46,121 bases of DNA from Parachlamydiales bacterium. GTDB taxonomy: Bacteria > Chlamydiota > Chlamydiia > Chlamydiales > SM23-39. How positions within the stretch are numbered: the stretch's first letter is position 1; each line of letters begins with the position of its first letter. This document shows, one piece after another, positions 26,661 to 33,491 of this stretch. Both the position numbers and the translations under genes were made by a program. The notes beneath the pieces were generated by a model, which saw nothing but the letters and a program-made list of their open reading frames with translations, was not told the DNA's origin and made no database searches. Location of the stretch: NCBI GenBank assembly GCA_016931275.1, contig JAFGFA010000016.1:1-46121 (forward strand), written 5' to 3'.

Positions 26661-26700
26661 AAAGACGGCTCCTTATGTTTCATGATAATGAGAAAATATT

Positions 26701-27159
26701 TTAGGGCAAAAAATTTTGTTGATATTCCTGTAATTTTTTTTCAATTTCTTCGTAAGGAACCATATTTTCGTCTGTTTGCATTCCTGGGCATGAGCGAGCT
26801 GCATCGTCCCATGTTTCTTTAGAAAGCAAAAGATGAGGCCAGAAAGGAAACGTGCGGCATTGGACAGGACGGGCAGGATAGATAGAACATCGATTGTTGC
26901 AAAAAAAGATACAATCATAGGAAGGCAGAATTTCAATAAGAGAGATTTTATGAAAAACTTTCCTGGTGAATTTTTCCAGCACCATTTCTTGAGACATTTG
27001 TAAAAAGTTTGCGATATCAGAAAGATCTTTTGGCGAAAGCCATACAAATCCTGGAAAGCCTGTACAGCATTGGCCACATTTTTTACAAGAAAAACAGAGT
27101 CCCTTTTTATACCAGGGGGAGGTTAAACTGTTATTGTTTTTTGTGTCGTGGTCATCCAT
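26701..27159 (-). CDS. YkgJ-type cysteine-cluster protein
   Basis: The 152-residue protein has the cluster C22-x2-C25-x2-C28-x2-CC31-32 (LCFSCKKCGQCC) followed by CIFFCNNRCSIYPARPVQCRTFPFWP, the pattern of the YkgJ/UPF0153 family (putative zinc- or iron-binding domain). Its biochemical role is unknown. It overlaps the preceding metallophosphoesterase by 37 bases and precedes pgm by 40 bases. The overlap suggests coupled translation. A shorter start is possible, but no later Met precedes the cysteine cluster. Confidence 0.85.
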   Translation of the reverse strand: MDDHDTKNNNSLTSPWYKKGLCFSCKKCGQCCTGFPGFVWLSPKDLSDIANFLQMSQEMVLEKFTRKVFHKISLIEILPSYDCIFFCNNRCSIYPARPVQCRTFPFWPHLLLSKETWDDAARSCPGMQTDENMVPYEEIEKKLQEYQQNFLP

Positions 27160-28010
27160 TTTTTTTCCCGGCGTTTATAGGTATCTATTATACATTGGTG
27201 ATCCAATAATTCCAGGACATTAAAAGAACCGACGCTGTTATGGGCAGCGCTGCCGCTATCGAGGATAATGGGATAGCTCTGATGACGTAAATCACTAAAA
27301 ATATGTTGGTGAGTATGTCCATGCAGGTAAAAAATGATATTAGGATATTTTTGCAAAAATCTTTCTAAGGCCTCATGCCGGAGCAAGATTTTTCTAGAAC
27401 TGACAGGAGAAAAGAGGGGAAAATGGTTTACGAGGATGATTTTAGAATCTTTAGGAAGTTTGTCAAAAAGATGATATAAATTTTGTTCGATCCTTTCGCT
27501 AAAAAGTCCTCTAGAAGAAAATAGCGAAGTAGCAATCGAACAATCCAGTCCGACATAATACCATTCTTTCCATAAATAATGTGCTTCAATCCCATCTTTC
27601 GCAAGGTGCAAGTCATAAAGAGGACCGTTTGGAGAGATGTTATTCGTAAAATATTTATAAAAAGTCTTGTTTTGATGCGCTTTTTGTGTGTAATTGTCGT
27701 GATTTCCGGGAAGGGCCAGAACGCGGATGTTATTTTTTTCAATATCATTCAACAGATGGCGGGCATAGGTAAATTCTATAGAGCTTGAAGAGGAAGTCAT
27801 ATCTCCTGCAATGATCACAAGATCAATGTGAAGGTCTTTCAATAATTGAGGCAGTTCTAATAGTTGTTGCGCGGAAAAATTTTTCTTTCTTGAAATAAGG
27901 AGGTTTGCAACCGCGAGCCATTTTTTGGAGAAAAAATTTTTAATATGGAAAGATATATGCGAGATATGAAGATCCGATAAATGGGCAATTTTAAACCCTT
28001 TTTTAATCAT
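27123..28010 (-). CDS. Calcineurin-like metallophosphoesterase
   Basis: The 295-residue protein has the five metal-binding blocks of the family in order: SDLH (D13, H15), GDMT, PGNHD, NHFP and HGHTHQ. A two-metal phosphoesterase acting on phosphomonoesters, diesters or a lipid-linked pyrophosphate is expected. The substrate cannot be told. C. trachomatis CT461 (annotated yaeI) belongs to the same superfamily, and LpxG-type lipid A hydrolases of Chlamydia also do, so a membrane-lipid role is one possibility. It overlaps the YkgJ-like gene by 37 bases. Confidence 0.87.
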   Translation of the reverse strand: MIKKGFKIAHLSDLHISHISFHIKNFFSKKWLAVANLLISRKKNFSAQQLLELPQLLKDLHIDLVIIAGDMTSSSSSIEFTYARHLLNDIEKNNIRVLALPGNHDNYTQKAHQNKTFYKYFTNNISPNGPLYDLHLAKDGIEAHYLWKEWYYVGLDCSIATSLFSSRGLFSERIEQNLYHLFDKLPKDSKIILVNHFPLFSPVSSRKILLRHEALERFLQKYPNIIFYLHGHTHQHIFSDLRHQSYPIILDSGSAAHNSVGSFNVLELLDHQCIIDTYKRREKKWMTTTQKTITV

Positions 28011-28059
28011 AAAAATACCTGAATGATTTTTAAGAATAACAAAAAGCAGTAAACGATAA

Positions 28060-28236
28060 TAGTATTTTTATCCCTCATGGCATAAAACCCAGTCCTTCAG
28101 GTTTGGGATATCAAGCGCCTTTGGTAATTGCTTTTCAGATTGCCCTAAGAATGTATGGCGAGGGAGCTTTCACATCGCATTGTGTGCTCACTGCGCTGAT
28201 TTTTTGCAAAAGAATATCATCAGAGAGCAAGGTATT
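28060..28236 (-). mobile_element. Possible scar of an IS200/IS605-type element end
   Basis: A hairpin with CCCA (28088-28091) and TGGG (28104-28107), inner CC/GG and loop TTCA resembles the right-end hairpin of IS200/IS605 elements. On the minus strand it is preceded by a structured, codon-poor stretch containing GCGA...TCGC complementarity (28160-28185). No transposase frame remains. It lies between the phosphoesterase and the small lysine-rich gene. The identification is by eye and tentative. Confidence 0.3.
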
Positions 28237-28497
28237 TTATCGTTTTTTTACTTCTGTAGAGTGCGAGCGTTCTCGCATTCTGGGAATACGAAATTGTTCC
28301 TCTTTATTCTGTTCTTCGGGGGTCTTATGCGGAGTTAGCTTTCCTCTTTTTTCTTTACGGATTTTTGCCTTTTTTTGTTTTTTAATCTGTTCTTGTGTTT
28401 TTTCCTTTTCAAAAGCGGTGTCTAATTCGGGGTCAGAAGGGGAGTTTGTTTGAAATTTTTTAATAAATTGAGACATATGATGGGGAATATCTTTCAT
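28237..28497 (-). CDS. Small lysine-rich hypothetical protein
   Basis: This 86-residue protein is not one I recognise. It starts MKDIPHHMSQFIKKF. From about residue 28 it is highly charged (EKEKTQEQIKKQKKAKIRKEKR), predicting a helical, disordered or nucleic-acid-binding tail. The ATG is preceded by AAAGGAGAG at good spacing, the best ribosome-binding site in the area, which supports a real gene. Upstream lies a nested palindrome (28534-28557). An overlapping plus-strand frame at 28103-28453 has no comparable start signal and is probably a shadow. Confidence 0.65.
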   Translation of the reverse strand: MKDIPHHMSQFIKKFQTNSPSDPELDTAFEKEKTQEQIKKQKKAKIRKEKRGKLTPHKTPEEQNKEEQFRIPRMRERSHSTEVKKR

Positions 28498-28533
28498 ATT
28501 TTTTGCTCTCCTTTTATTTAATAATAATATTAT

Positions 28534-28557
28534 TTGATATTAAATATCAATTGATAT
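28534..28557. promoter_or_regulatory. Nested palindrome, candidate operator of the 86-residue gene
   Basis: TTGATATT-A-AATATCAA (28534-28550) overlaps a second perfect palindrome ATATCAATTGATAT (28544-28557), giving three heptamers TTGATAT/ATATCAA in alternating orientation. It lies 37 to 60 bases before the ATG of the 86-residue gene, over a possible -35 TTGATA. It fits a repressor site, but chance is possible in such AT-rich DNA. Confidence 0.4.
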
Positions 28558-28730
28558 GAAAAATATTAATTTAAGTTACTTTCGGTTAGTTTGATGTAAT
28601 TATAAAAAGCGTAAGAATAGATTGATTTATTTGCCTGAAAATTGCAAGAATTGTAACAAGATGCTGTTAAGGGCTATTCTGCAGGAATTCTTTTTAAGTT
28701 ATTAATATTTAGGAGATAACGTTTTTTTCG

Positions 28731-29615
28731 TTATAAAGATCGATGGGAATCCATTAATCGAAGACAAATATCTAATGCTTTTGTCGAGTGTGTAAGTGCT
28801 CCCATAGAAATACCTTGCACTCCGGTTTTAGCATATTCTAGAAGATTGTCCTCTCGTATGCCGCCGGAAGCTTCTACATAGATATTAGGTGGGATTTTTG
28901 GCATCATTTCTTGTATTTGGCCAGGAGTCATGTTATCTAACAAGATATAATCGGCTTTTGCTTCTAAAGCCTCTTGAAGCATCTCCATGTTTTGGACTTC
29001 CACTTCGATTTTTTTTTGGGGAAATTGTTGTTTAGCGAGGGTTATTCCTTGAAATACCGGCCGATCGGTTAGGGTTTTTAAAAAAGTAATGTGATTATTT
29101 TTTATCAAAATACTTTCCTTGAGAGAAATCCGATGATTTTTCCCCCCGCCCATTCGGACAGCATATTTTTCCAAAGATCGTAATCCTGGAATGGTTTTAC
29201 GAGTATCAAGTAGATCGCAGGCATAGTCTTTAATTCGTTGTTTGCAGCGAAACGTTGCGGTTGCAATACCGCTAAGATGTTGAAGGAGATTGAGCAGAGG
29301 CCGCTCATAACCCAGAATTTTGCGAATGTTCCCATCGAGGGTCGCTAAAATAGTTCCTTTATGGCAGAAATCTCCATCTTGTACATGTAGTGTGCATGGC
29401 ACATCTTTTAGAAGATCAGGAAGAAGATTTACGCCGGCAATGCATCCCTCTTCTTTAAGAAGAAGAGAGGCTTTTCCACGGGCATTGGGAGAAATACAAG
29501 CTGTGGAAGTAATGTCGGAAACGAAACAATCTTCCTTTAAGGCTTTTTGAAAAAGAGAAAAAGCTTCTTGATAAAATTTTGTCGTCGGTTTTTTAGTGCA
29601 ATTATGGTGGATCAT
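28731..29615 (-). CDS. nadC: Nicotinate-nucleotide pyrophosphorylase (quinolinate phosphoribosyltransferase)
   Basis: NadC makes nicotinate mononucleotide from quinolinate and PRPP, releasing CO2, in NAD synthesis. The 294-residue protein shows the QPRTase pattern: EDCFVSDITS near the N-terminus, ERPLLNLLQHLSGIATAT, LLDTRKTIPGLRSLEKYAVRMGGGKNHRISL with the Arg/Lys/His substrate ligands, IEVEVQNMEM, ILLDNMTP and VEASGGI...GVQGISMG. The catalytic region is complete. nadA and nadB are not adjacent. The gene is less usual in Chlamydiaceae, and supports a Chlamydia-related family. The GGAGAG ahead of the ATG is unusually close to it. Confidence 0.94.
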   Translation of the reverse strand: MIHHNCTKKPTTKFYQEAFSLFQKALKEDCFVSDITSTACISPNARGKASLLLKEEGCIAGVNLLPDLLKDVPCTLHVQDGDFCHKGTILATLDGNIRKILGYERPLLNLLQHLSGIATATFRCKQRIKDYACDLLDTRKTIPGLRSLEKYAVRMGGGKNHRISLKESILIKNNHITFLKTLTDRPVFQGITLAKQQFPQKKIEVEVQNMEMLQEALEAKADYILLDNMTPGQIQEMMPKIPPNIYVEASGGIREDNLLEYAKTGVQGISMGALTHSTKALDICLRLMDSHRSL

Positions 29616-29689
29616 CTCTCCATGATAGCATAAAATATAGAAAAGGAAAAAAAGAAATCCGTTTGATAAAGATATCTTCGTATTTTTAG

Positions 29690-29720
29690 AAAAAAATAGC
29701 TTTTAGCTTCTAGAAGCTAT
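29690..29720 (-). terminator. Terminator after the SPL-like operon
   Basis: On the minus strand, ATAGCTT - 10 bases - AAGCTAT is followed directly by a run of T (complement of 29691-29696), the form of an intrinsic terminator. An alternative fold is the perfect 16-base palindrome TAGCTTCTAGAAGCTA (29704-29719). Confidence 0.6.
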
Positions 29721-29822
29721 CGCGAACTTTTTCGTAATTCGGGAAAGGCAAGATTATATATGGAAAGATAGGGCTGTGCGGATAGTGCGAAAATGGTTTT
29801 GGAAGAAGTGCGGTTTCTTGGT

Positions 29823-30788
29823 CTATCCGCATCCTTTTTGGATTTCTATAATTTCTTTTGGTACAAAGCGGGATAATTGTTCGTAGGTAATTCGAAGAAT
29901 AAGTTCTTCTTGAGGATGACGAAAAACGCTTTTTTCTTCATAGAGAGAAGAATGGAGGAAAATATTGCGGTTTTTTTTGAGAATGGTTTTAAAATACGAT
30001 TTAGGAAATCGCAATGATCCGAGAGTAGCTGAAAAAATTTGTGTAGGATCTATTGTTTCAAAAATCTTATTGAATACATCCTGATAGAGGTCTTTCCATT
30101 GGGGATCCATAATCATTGGGTCGAAACAAAGAGAGATCTTCCAGCCCCTTTTTTGTAATTTCTCAAGAGATGATAGGCGGTGATCTAAAGAAGGGGTTTT
30201 GTGTTCGTAGCGCTGAATGATCGTTTGCGGATTCAAACTGTACGCGATGATCATGTTTTTGAGGGGTTCTCTATGGATCAAAGGAGTAATATCCGTGCTC
30301 TTCGTGCGCAATTCTATTATTTTTTTTTCATGGTGTTTAAAATAATCGATAAGAAGAGGAACAAAGTGAAAATAGCGATCTAGGGCTAAAGCATCACTAT
30401 CGTGAGAAGCATAAAAATACCCCTTTTCAAATAAGTCCAATTCTTGAAAAAAATCTTCGTAATTGATGAAGAAAAGATAGTTGGCGGATCGATAGAGGCC
30501 TTGTAAAAAGCAATAGGAGCACGCGAAAGGGCAATTATAGAGCATAGAAAAATAGTAGCTTGGTAATCCAAATCGTTTTTCTACCGTTTCATGGATAAAG
30601 TGACGAGGTTTTTTGGCTAATATCAGGGCAGGTTTTTGTTTTTGGATCGAATAATTTTGAGCCTTTCGATTAAAAATTTCTCCATAATGATCACAATGAA
30701 TAATTCTTTTAGGAGTGATTTTTTCTAGAATTTTTTGGACATATGGATAGGATTGAATTTCTTCTTCAATATACACTGTTTCTATCAT
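29823..30788 (-). CDS. Spore-photoproduct-lyase-like radical SAM protein
   Basis: The 321-residue protein has CxxxCxxC (C86, C90, C93 in YNCPFACSYCFLQ), which binds the [4Fe-4S] cluster of radical SAM enzymes; YCxLQ is characteristic of the SplB group. Downstream ASHDSDALALD, IELRTKSTDI, YSLNPQTIIQRYE...SLDHRLSSLEKLQKRGWKISLCFDPMI follow the SPL order. In Bacillus SPL the catalytic hydrogen-donor Cys141 sits in a (A)CTSD motif; here the aligned position is H129. A classical spore-photoproduct repair cycle is thus doubtful. It overlaps the nucleosidase gene by ATGA and ends the operon. Confidence 0.8.
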   Translation of the reverse strand: MIETVYIEEEIQSYPYVQKILEKITPKRIIHCDHYGEIFNRKAQNYSIQKQKPALILAKKPRHFIHETVEKRFGLPSYYFSMLYNCPFACSYCFLQGLYRSANYLFFINYEDFFQELDLFEKGYFYASHDSDALALDRYFHFVPLLIDYFKHHEKKIIELRTKSTDITPLIHREPLKNMIIAYSLNPQTIIQRYEHKTPSLDHRLSSLEKLQKRGWKISLCFDPMIMDPQWKDLYQDVFNKIFETIDPTQIFSATLGSLRFPKSYFKTILKKNRNIFLHSSLYEEKSVFRHPQEELILRITYEQLSRFVPKEIIEIQKGCG

Positions 30789-31573
30789 AAGGGACCGGAA
30801 GAGGAGAAAAGTTGTTGTTTTAAGAAAGCAAAGAGTTCTTTTTTATGGGTAAATTGTGAGAAAACCTTTTCCGGATAGTTTTTCTCATGGGCCTTCAGAC
30901 GAAGCAGTAACATTTTTAATTGCTCTTTTTCAGAAAATGTCAAAGGAAAGGAAAAATCGGAGGGAAGGGAAATCGTTTCGGGAACCAACAATGTTAAAGG
31001 AGATAGTTCTTCAATAGCCTGTTCCAGATAGGGAATTAAAGAGGATACAAGATGGCCAATGAAGGGATGGTTAACCGTTGTAAAGGGTTTTGATTCATTA
31101 TCGGATACTACTTTTATGCTATGGAGAAGATCGAACGGAAGAAATTTTGTAGAGGCACTAAAAAAACCAAAAGCTTCCATATCGTAACAATAATCAGGAT
31201 CAGTAGGTTTTGTCGGTTTTGAAACCGTGAGGCAATTATAACTCTGTATAGGGATGGATAACGTAATACTGGGATAGATTTTTTTTTGAGTCCGATCGTC
31301 TATTACTTTGTGAAGAAGAAGAGGAGTTTTTTCTTCGAAAGTTTTGTGGGCGCAGATACCAACGTTGATTCCTGCTTTTAGGTTCTCTTGATGGTATTTT
31401 CCCCAAAAATAGGCAAGGCTAAAAATCATATTTTCTTGTCCAACACCTGTAATGATCAGGAAAATAGAAGAGTTTTTCCAGATAGGAACAAGATGGTTTT
31501 CCAAAAGTTTTAGACGAAAATGGGAAATGAGCGGTTGTGCTTCTGAACTCATGGCAACAGCGATAAAAATCAT
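30785..31573 (-). CDS. MTAN-like nucleosidase / phosphorylase-superfamily protein
   Basis: The 262-residue protein starts MIFIAVAMSSEAQPLI. It keeps the three residues that define methylthioadenosine/S-adenosylhomocysteine nucleosidases: Glu11, Met132-Glu133 in YDMEAFGFF and Asp158 in KVVSDN. INVGICAH and GVGQENM fit the nucleoside-phosphorylase fold. Candidate substrates are MTA, SAH, 5'-deoxyadenosine or a futalosine (Chlamydia CT263 is a futalosine-type hydrolase). About 100 residues after Asp158 form a longer-than-usual C-terminal part. It overlaps both neighbours by ATGA, so it is tightly coupled to rsmI and the radical SAM protein. Confidence 0.77.
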   Translation of the reverse strand: MIFIAVAMSSEAQPLISHFRLKLLENHLVPIWKNSSIFLIITGVGQENMIFSLAYFWGKYHQENLKAGINVGICAHKTFEEKTPLLLHKVIDDRTQKKIYPSITLSIPIQSYNCLTVSKPTKPTDPDYCYDMEAFGFFSASTKFLPFDLLHSIKVVSDNESKPFTTVNHPFIGHLVSSLIPYLEQAIEELSPLTLLVPETISLPSDFSFPLTFSEKEQLKMLLLRLKAHEKNYPEKVFSQFTHKKELFAFLKQQLFSSSGPL

Positions 31574-32379
31574 AGTTTTTTTTGTGCTAGCAGTTTCTTG
31601 TAGGCTTCTTTTTTAGGGATCTGTTTTATAGAAGCCGCTTGCATGAGAGCCTCTTTATCGGAGTAGCCGTTATTGTGGAGAATAGAGATAATTTCTTCGA
31701 GGGAAAGAGAGTCAAAGGGGAGTTCTTTTTTAGCGGTGATGAGTACTATTTCTCCCTTGGGAGGATGAATGATAAAATGATCTATTAGTTTTTGAGGGGT
31801 TCCTCGAAGACATTCTTCAAATTTTTTTGTCATTTCTCGAGCGATGACGAGATCCCTTTGTGGATCGATTTTGGCCATTTCCTGCAAAGTAGAGAGAATT
31901 CGTTGAGGGGATTCAAAAGCAAGGGAGGTTCCTTCGTAAAAGAGCATTTTTTGAAAAAAGATTCTTCGTTTCTTTTTGGGAACAAATCCAACAAATTGGA
32001 AGGGAACAGGAGATAATCCCGATAAAACAAGACCTTGTACAATGCTCGAAGGTCCGGGAACCGCAGTAAAAGGTAAGTTATTTCGGATACATTCTTGGAC
32101 CAGGATATGACCCGGGTCACATAAAATGGGAGTTCCGGCATCGCTTACAAGTCCAATGGTGCCATTGTTTTTAAGATCGGCAACAACTTTTTCTAATTTT
32201 TTCTTTTCATTCAGTAGATGAAAAGAATGAAGAGGTTTTTGTATTTGATAATAATCTAACAAAATTCTGCTGTGCCGGGTGTCTTCTGCCAGGAGATAAT
32301 CGCAGGTGTTTAAAATTTGAACAGCCCGATAAGTAATATCGCCTAAATTCCCAATAGGAGTCGCTATAATGTATAACAT
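31570..32379 (-). CDS. rsmI: 16S rRNA 2'-O-methyltransferase RsmI
   Basis: RsmI methylates the 2'-OH of C1402 in 16S rRNA using SAM. The protein starts MLYIIATPIGNLGDITYRA and has LLAEDTRHSRILLD, IGLVSDAGTPILCDPG, AVPGPSSIVQGLVLSGL, FVGFVPKKKRR and SLAFESPQRI, the full YraL/RsmI series. Length is about 269 residues. I chose ATG 32379; a GTG at 32391 lies inside tRNA-Cys. The start codon is only 3 bases after the tRNA discriminator base, with no Shine-Dalgarno visible except within the tRNA. It is coupled to the nucleosidase by ATGA. Confidence 0.94.
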   Translation of the reverse strand: MLYIIATPIGNLGDITYRAVQILNTCDYLLAEDTRHSRILLDYYQIQKPLHSFHLLNEKKKLEKVVADLKNNGTIGLVSDAGTPILCDPGHILVQECIRNNLPFTAVPGPSSIVQGLVLSGLSPVPFQFVGFVPKKKRRIFFQKMLFYEGTSLAFESPQRILSTLQEMAKIDPQRDLVIAREMTKKFEECLRGTPQKLIDHFIIHPPKGEIVLITAKKELPFDSLSLEEIISILHNNGYSDKEALMQAASIKQIPKKEAYKKLLAQKKL

Positions 32380-32382
32380 AAA

Positions 32383-32454
32383 AGGTGGCACTCAGATTTG
32401 AACTGAGGAATGGGAGCTTTGCAGGCTCCTGCCTTACCGCTTGGCTATGCCACC
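32383..32454 (-). tRNA. tRNA-Cys (anticodon GCA), CCA not encoded
   Basis: The minus strand forms acceptor GGTGGCA / TGCCACC, U8-A9, a D arm, anticodon stem GGAGC / GCTCC with loop CTGCAAA, and a T arm with GGTTC-type loop (AGTTCAAATCT). U73 is the discriminator, as expected for Cys. No CCA follows, so it must be added post-transcriptionally. It is directly upstream of rsmI. Confidence 0.94.
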
Positions 32455-32619
32455 AAAATATCATGTATTATGCGAAATATTTATATAGAGGTCAATGATC
32501 AAAACCGAAGGAAGGGATGCAGAGATTTAAAAAGAAAAAAACAAAGATGAAGAAGTTTTAAAAAAATTAGGTTCCTGCTGGAGAAGAAGAGAGCGGTTTT
32601 ATTCAGAAGCACTTTCATC

Positions 32620-33318
32620 TTACTCTGAAAATGAACTTTCATCGCTTTCTACAGAATCAGACTCTGGTTCTTTAGGTAAGGGCTTTTCTGAAGGAGAGGA
32701 ATCTTCTGCGGGATCGAATTTTTCTACAGGGGGATTAGAATGTTGGAAAGGCGGGGTTTTTTCCGCCTCCTCCTCTTCTTCTGATAGTTTGGGTTCTGGT
32801 TCTATCTTCGGCATTGGCTTAGTAAAGTTTTCCCGTTTTTGGAAATAGGTCGTTAAGAATTCAAGAGGTTTCTGGATCTGTTGATCGGAGTTTTGGAGAA
32901 GGTCGATTTCTCTTAGCTCTTTGTTCTCTTTCTTATAGGAAAGTTTCCCTGAAGGAAAATCCAGGGTCGTGGTGGTTATTTTTCGAATATTTTCCGGAGA
33001 AGTAAAGATCCTTTCATAGATTTTTTGGATAGCAGTATTAATCTTTTTTACATCATTAGGGAGAGTAACCTGTTTTTCGCTATCAAAATAGGTCACTTTA
33101 AAGCGAACTCCTCTGATTGTAATAACTTGATTATAAGCATCATAAGAATAGTCTGTCGAAGAGGGATTTTGTGTTTGTAAGGAGCTTGATACTTCATGAA
33201 TCCTCAAAGCGGCATTTAAAACCGGATGTTCCTGTCGCCCGCCATTTTTACGAGGTAATTCTCTTGATTCAGAGATATTCAGAGCATTTAAAGAAGTACT
33301 TCGGGTTATTGAACTCAT
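32620..33318 (-). CDS. Hypothetical protein with acidic, proline-rich tail; candidate type III effector
   Basis: I do not recognise this 232-residue protein. The N-terminus MSSITRSTSLNALNISES is Ser/Thr-rich, uncharged and without a signal peptide, as in many type III secretion substrates. The middle (about 60-150) looks folded. The C-terminal ~65 residues are acidic and Pro/Ser-rich (EPEPKLSEEEEEAEKTPP, KEPESDSVESDESSFSE). There is no membrane segment. The gene has a near-consensus promoter at 33347-33375 and no strong Shine-Dalgarno. Secretion is inference from composition only. Confidence 0.7.
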   Translation of the reverse strand: MSSITRSTSLNALNISESRELPRKNGGRQEHPVLNAALRIHEVSSSLQTQNPSSTDYSYDAYNQVITIRGVRFKVTYFDSEKQVTLPNDVKKINTAIQKIYERIFTSPENIRKITTTTLDFPSGKLSYKKENKELREIDLLQNSDQQIQKPLEFLTTYFQKRENFTKPMPKIEPEPKLSEEEEEAEKTPPFQHSNPPVEKFDPAEDSSPSEKPLPKEPESDSVESDESSFSE

Positions 33319-33346
33319 AATTATTTATTGTTGTTTTTATGCTTAT

Positions 33347-33375
33347 ATTATACAAAAAAAATATTTTAATTTCAA
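33347..33375 (-). promoter_or_regulatory. Near-consensus promoter of the acidic-protein gene
   Basis: Minus-strand -35 TTGAAA (complement of 33370-33375), a 17-base spacer and a perfect -10 TATAAT (complement of 33347-33352) lie about 30 bases before the ATG at 33318. It is the closest match to the sigma-70 consensus noted in the window. Confidence 0.8.
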
Positions 33376-33393
33376 TATATTGTCGATTTTGTT

Positions 33394-33423
33394 TTTACAA
33401 CGCTTTGTATAAGATCTTATTAT
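33394..33423 (+). promoter_or_regulatory. Possible promoter of the mur/fts cluster
   Basis: TTTACA (33394-33399), 18 bases, then TATTAT (33418-33423), about 70 bases before the murF ATG at 33492 and divergent from the acidic-protein promoter. Moderate match. Confidence 0.45.
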
Positions 33424-33491
33424 GGAATGTTATAAAAAGCTTGCTGATTTTTTTGAGAAGGTTGCATTATAACCCTAGAAAGAGAAAAGCA

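Noticed and set aside
28103-28453. Plus-strand frame of 116 codons in the 28 kb gap
   Set aside because: It overlaps the opposite-strand 86-residue gene, which has a strong ribosome-binding site and coherent charged composition; this frame has no start signal, and its first part crosses an IS-like hairpin region.
28580-28730. Possible gene in the AT-rich gap before nadC's 3' end
   Set aside because: Only short frames without ribosome-binding sites; nothing recognised apart from the palindrome nearer the 86-residue gene.
33339-33491. N-terminal extension of murF by 51 residues
   Set aside because: The extension is unlike MurF, spans the likely promoter (33394-33423), and the ATG at 33492 matches the family start.
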